DNA of 64,000 bases from Loxodes magnus (taxonomy: Eukaryota; Ciliophora; Karyorelictea; Loxodida; Loxodidae), in NCBI GenBank assembly GCA_946699065.1, contig CAMPDV010000191.1, positions 62,001-126,000 on the forward strand. The letters are read 5' to 3'. The notes beneath the pieces were generated by a model. The model was not told the DNA's origin. It saw nothing but the letters and a program-made list of their open reading frames with translations, and ran no database searches. The position numbers were made by a program, and so were the translations under genes. This document shows positions 63,122-64,000 of this stretch, piece after piece; the first letter of the stretch is position 1; each line of letters begins with the position of its first letter.

Positions 63122-64000
63122 TTCGAAATTAATCAAAAGAATATTCGAAGAGTAAAAATGAGAAGTGGAAAATAAATAAAAGTGTAAAGACGAAAAATGT
63201 TCATAAATGAATTTTAGTAAGAATAAAGATATTTAAAAATTTCTTAATTAATCAAAAGAATATTCGAAGAGTATAAATGAGAAGTCGAAAATAAAGAAAA
63301 GTATAAAGATATTTAAAAATTTCGAAATTAATCAAAAGAATATTCAAAGAGTAAAAATGAGAAGTCGAAAATAAAGAAAAGTATTAAGACGAGCAATGTT
63401 CATAAATGTATTTTAGAAAGAATAAAGATATTTAAAAATTTCGAAATTAATCAAAAGAATATTCGAAGAGTAAAAATGAGAAATCCAAAATAAAGAAAAG
63501 TGTAAAGACGAAAAATGTTCATAAATGTATTTTAGTAAGAATAAAGATATTTAAAAATTTCGAAATTAATCAAAAGAATATTCAAAGAGTCAAAATGAGA
63601 AGTCGAAAATAAAGAAAAGTATTAAGACGAAAAATGTTCATAAATGTATTTTGGAAAAAATAAAGATATTTAAAAATTTCGAAATTAATCAAAAGAATAT
63701 TCGAAGAGTAAAAATGAGAAGTCGAAAATTCAGAAAAGTGTAAAGATGAAAAATGTTCATAAATGCATTTTAGTAAGAATAAAGATATTTAAAAATTTAG
63801 AAATTAATCAAAAGAATATTCAAAGAGTAAAAATGAGAAGTCGAAAATAAAGAAAAGTGTAAAGACGAAAAATGTTCATAAATGTATTTTGGTAAGAATA
63901 AAGATATTTAAAAATTTCGAAATTAATCAAAAGAATATTCGAAGAGTAAAAATGAGAAGTCGAAAATAAAGAAAAGTGTAGAGACTAAAAATTTTCATAA
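63122..64000. repeat. HOR-3 copy 3, cut by window end
   Basis: The 879 bases match the start of copy 2 (60900-61778) almost exactly. I see a single clear difference, TTAGAAATT at 63797 where copy 2 has TTCGAAATT. The window ends inside a GTGTAGAGACT unit, so the array continues. Confidence 0.84.

Larger units (their letters stand above)
1..64000. repeat. Satellite DNA array, 119-bp monomer, about 550 tandem copies
   Basis: The unit beginning TTCGAAATTA recurs every 119 bp from base 1 to the last base (starts at 1, 120, 239, 357, 476 and so on). Most copies are 117-120 bp, and about 34 are 80 bp. Every copy reads in the same direction and I found no inverted copy, foreign insertion or unique spacer. 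Copies differ from one another at a limited set of recurrent positions, so variant classes can be followed along the array. The representative monomer has 65 A, 30 T, 18 G and 6 C, about 20% GC. Stop codons occur in all frames and no gene is supported. The array continues beyond both window edges. This organisation is typical of eukaryotic constitutive heterochromatin; a centromeric role is possible but not shown. Confidence 0.99.

Noticed and set aside
36458-63320. TATAAAG in short monomers as promoter TATA boxes
   Set aside because: The word is produced by the 39-bp loss junction in A/T-rich DNA. There is no initiator, no downstream gene and no reading frame, so a promoter call is unsupported.
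1-64000. CRISPR array
   Set aside because: Repeats are 119 bp and abut directly, with no unique spacers; the variable sites are shared classes rather than spacers. No cas genes are present.
1-64000. Replication origin (yeast-like ARS consensus)
   Set aside because: ATTTATGAACA on the minus strand resembles the start of the motif but misses its T-rich end. A/T-richness alone is not evidence.
1-64000. Telomeric or subtelomeric repeat
   Set aside because: No TTAGGG, TTAGG or similar short G-rich repeat is present anywhere in the window.
1-64000. Transposable element, LTR or virus-derived origin
   Set aside because: I see no coding remnant, terminal inverted repeat, target-site duplication or poly-A-ended insertion. 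Direct repeats here are the satellite itself.
1-64000. Whole array as an assembly artefact
   Set aside because: Graded monomer divergence, class zoning and nested HORs of several sizes are what real satellites show. Local copy-number errors, especially at identical blocks such as 16841-17792, remain possible.

Overview
The whole 64 kb window is one uninterrupted tandem array of an A-rich satellite DNA. The unit is 119 bp, I estimate about 550 copies by eye, all lie in the same orientation, and the array runs off both ends of the window. I see no gene, RNA gene, transposon, CRISPR array or unique spacer. A long, nearly pure satellite with nested higher-order repeats (HORs) points to a eukaryotic heterochromatic block, perhaps centromeric or pericentromeric, from a long-read assembly. 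The sequence alone does not identify the species.

The basic monomer (1-119 is representative) is about 20% GC. The + strand is about 55% A and about 70% purine. CpG is well above expectation, and the unit carries a 12-bp perfect palindrome (AATTTCGAAATT) across the monomer junction plus GAATATTC. The word AAAGA recurs at monomer positions 26, 65 and 104, exactly 39 bp apart. This suggests a 119-bp unit built from three degenerate subunits of about 40 bp. About 34 monomers are only 80 bp, with one 39-bp interval missing as if one subunit had been lost.

The array is zoned. (1) 1-4990: a 13-monomer HOR (about 1545 bp) in one plain copy, one expanded copy and one partial copy. (2) 4991-12361: mixed monomers with small tandem dimers, trimers and 7-mers. 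(3) 12362-14107: an island of variants otherwise typical of the right half. (4) 14108-18387: dimer and tetramer duplications. (5) 18388-27067: a 1784-bp block present twice, 4638 bp apart, and a 7-monomer tandem duplication. (6) 27068-36457: a mixed zone rich in TTCTTAATT-type monomers. (7) 36458-51094: a 19-monomer HOR of about 2138 bp in five size variants. (8) 51095-58517: mixed right-half variants. (9) 58518-64000: another HOR of about 2.2-2.4 kb, cut by the window end. Duplication and loss of whole monomers, as expected from unequal exchange and conversion, explains nearly all the structure. The only open frame of note (42683-42925, minus) is an artefact of a 120-bp monomer.
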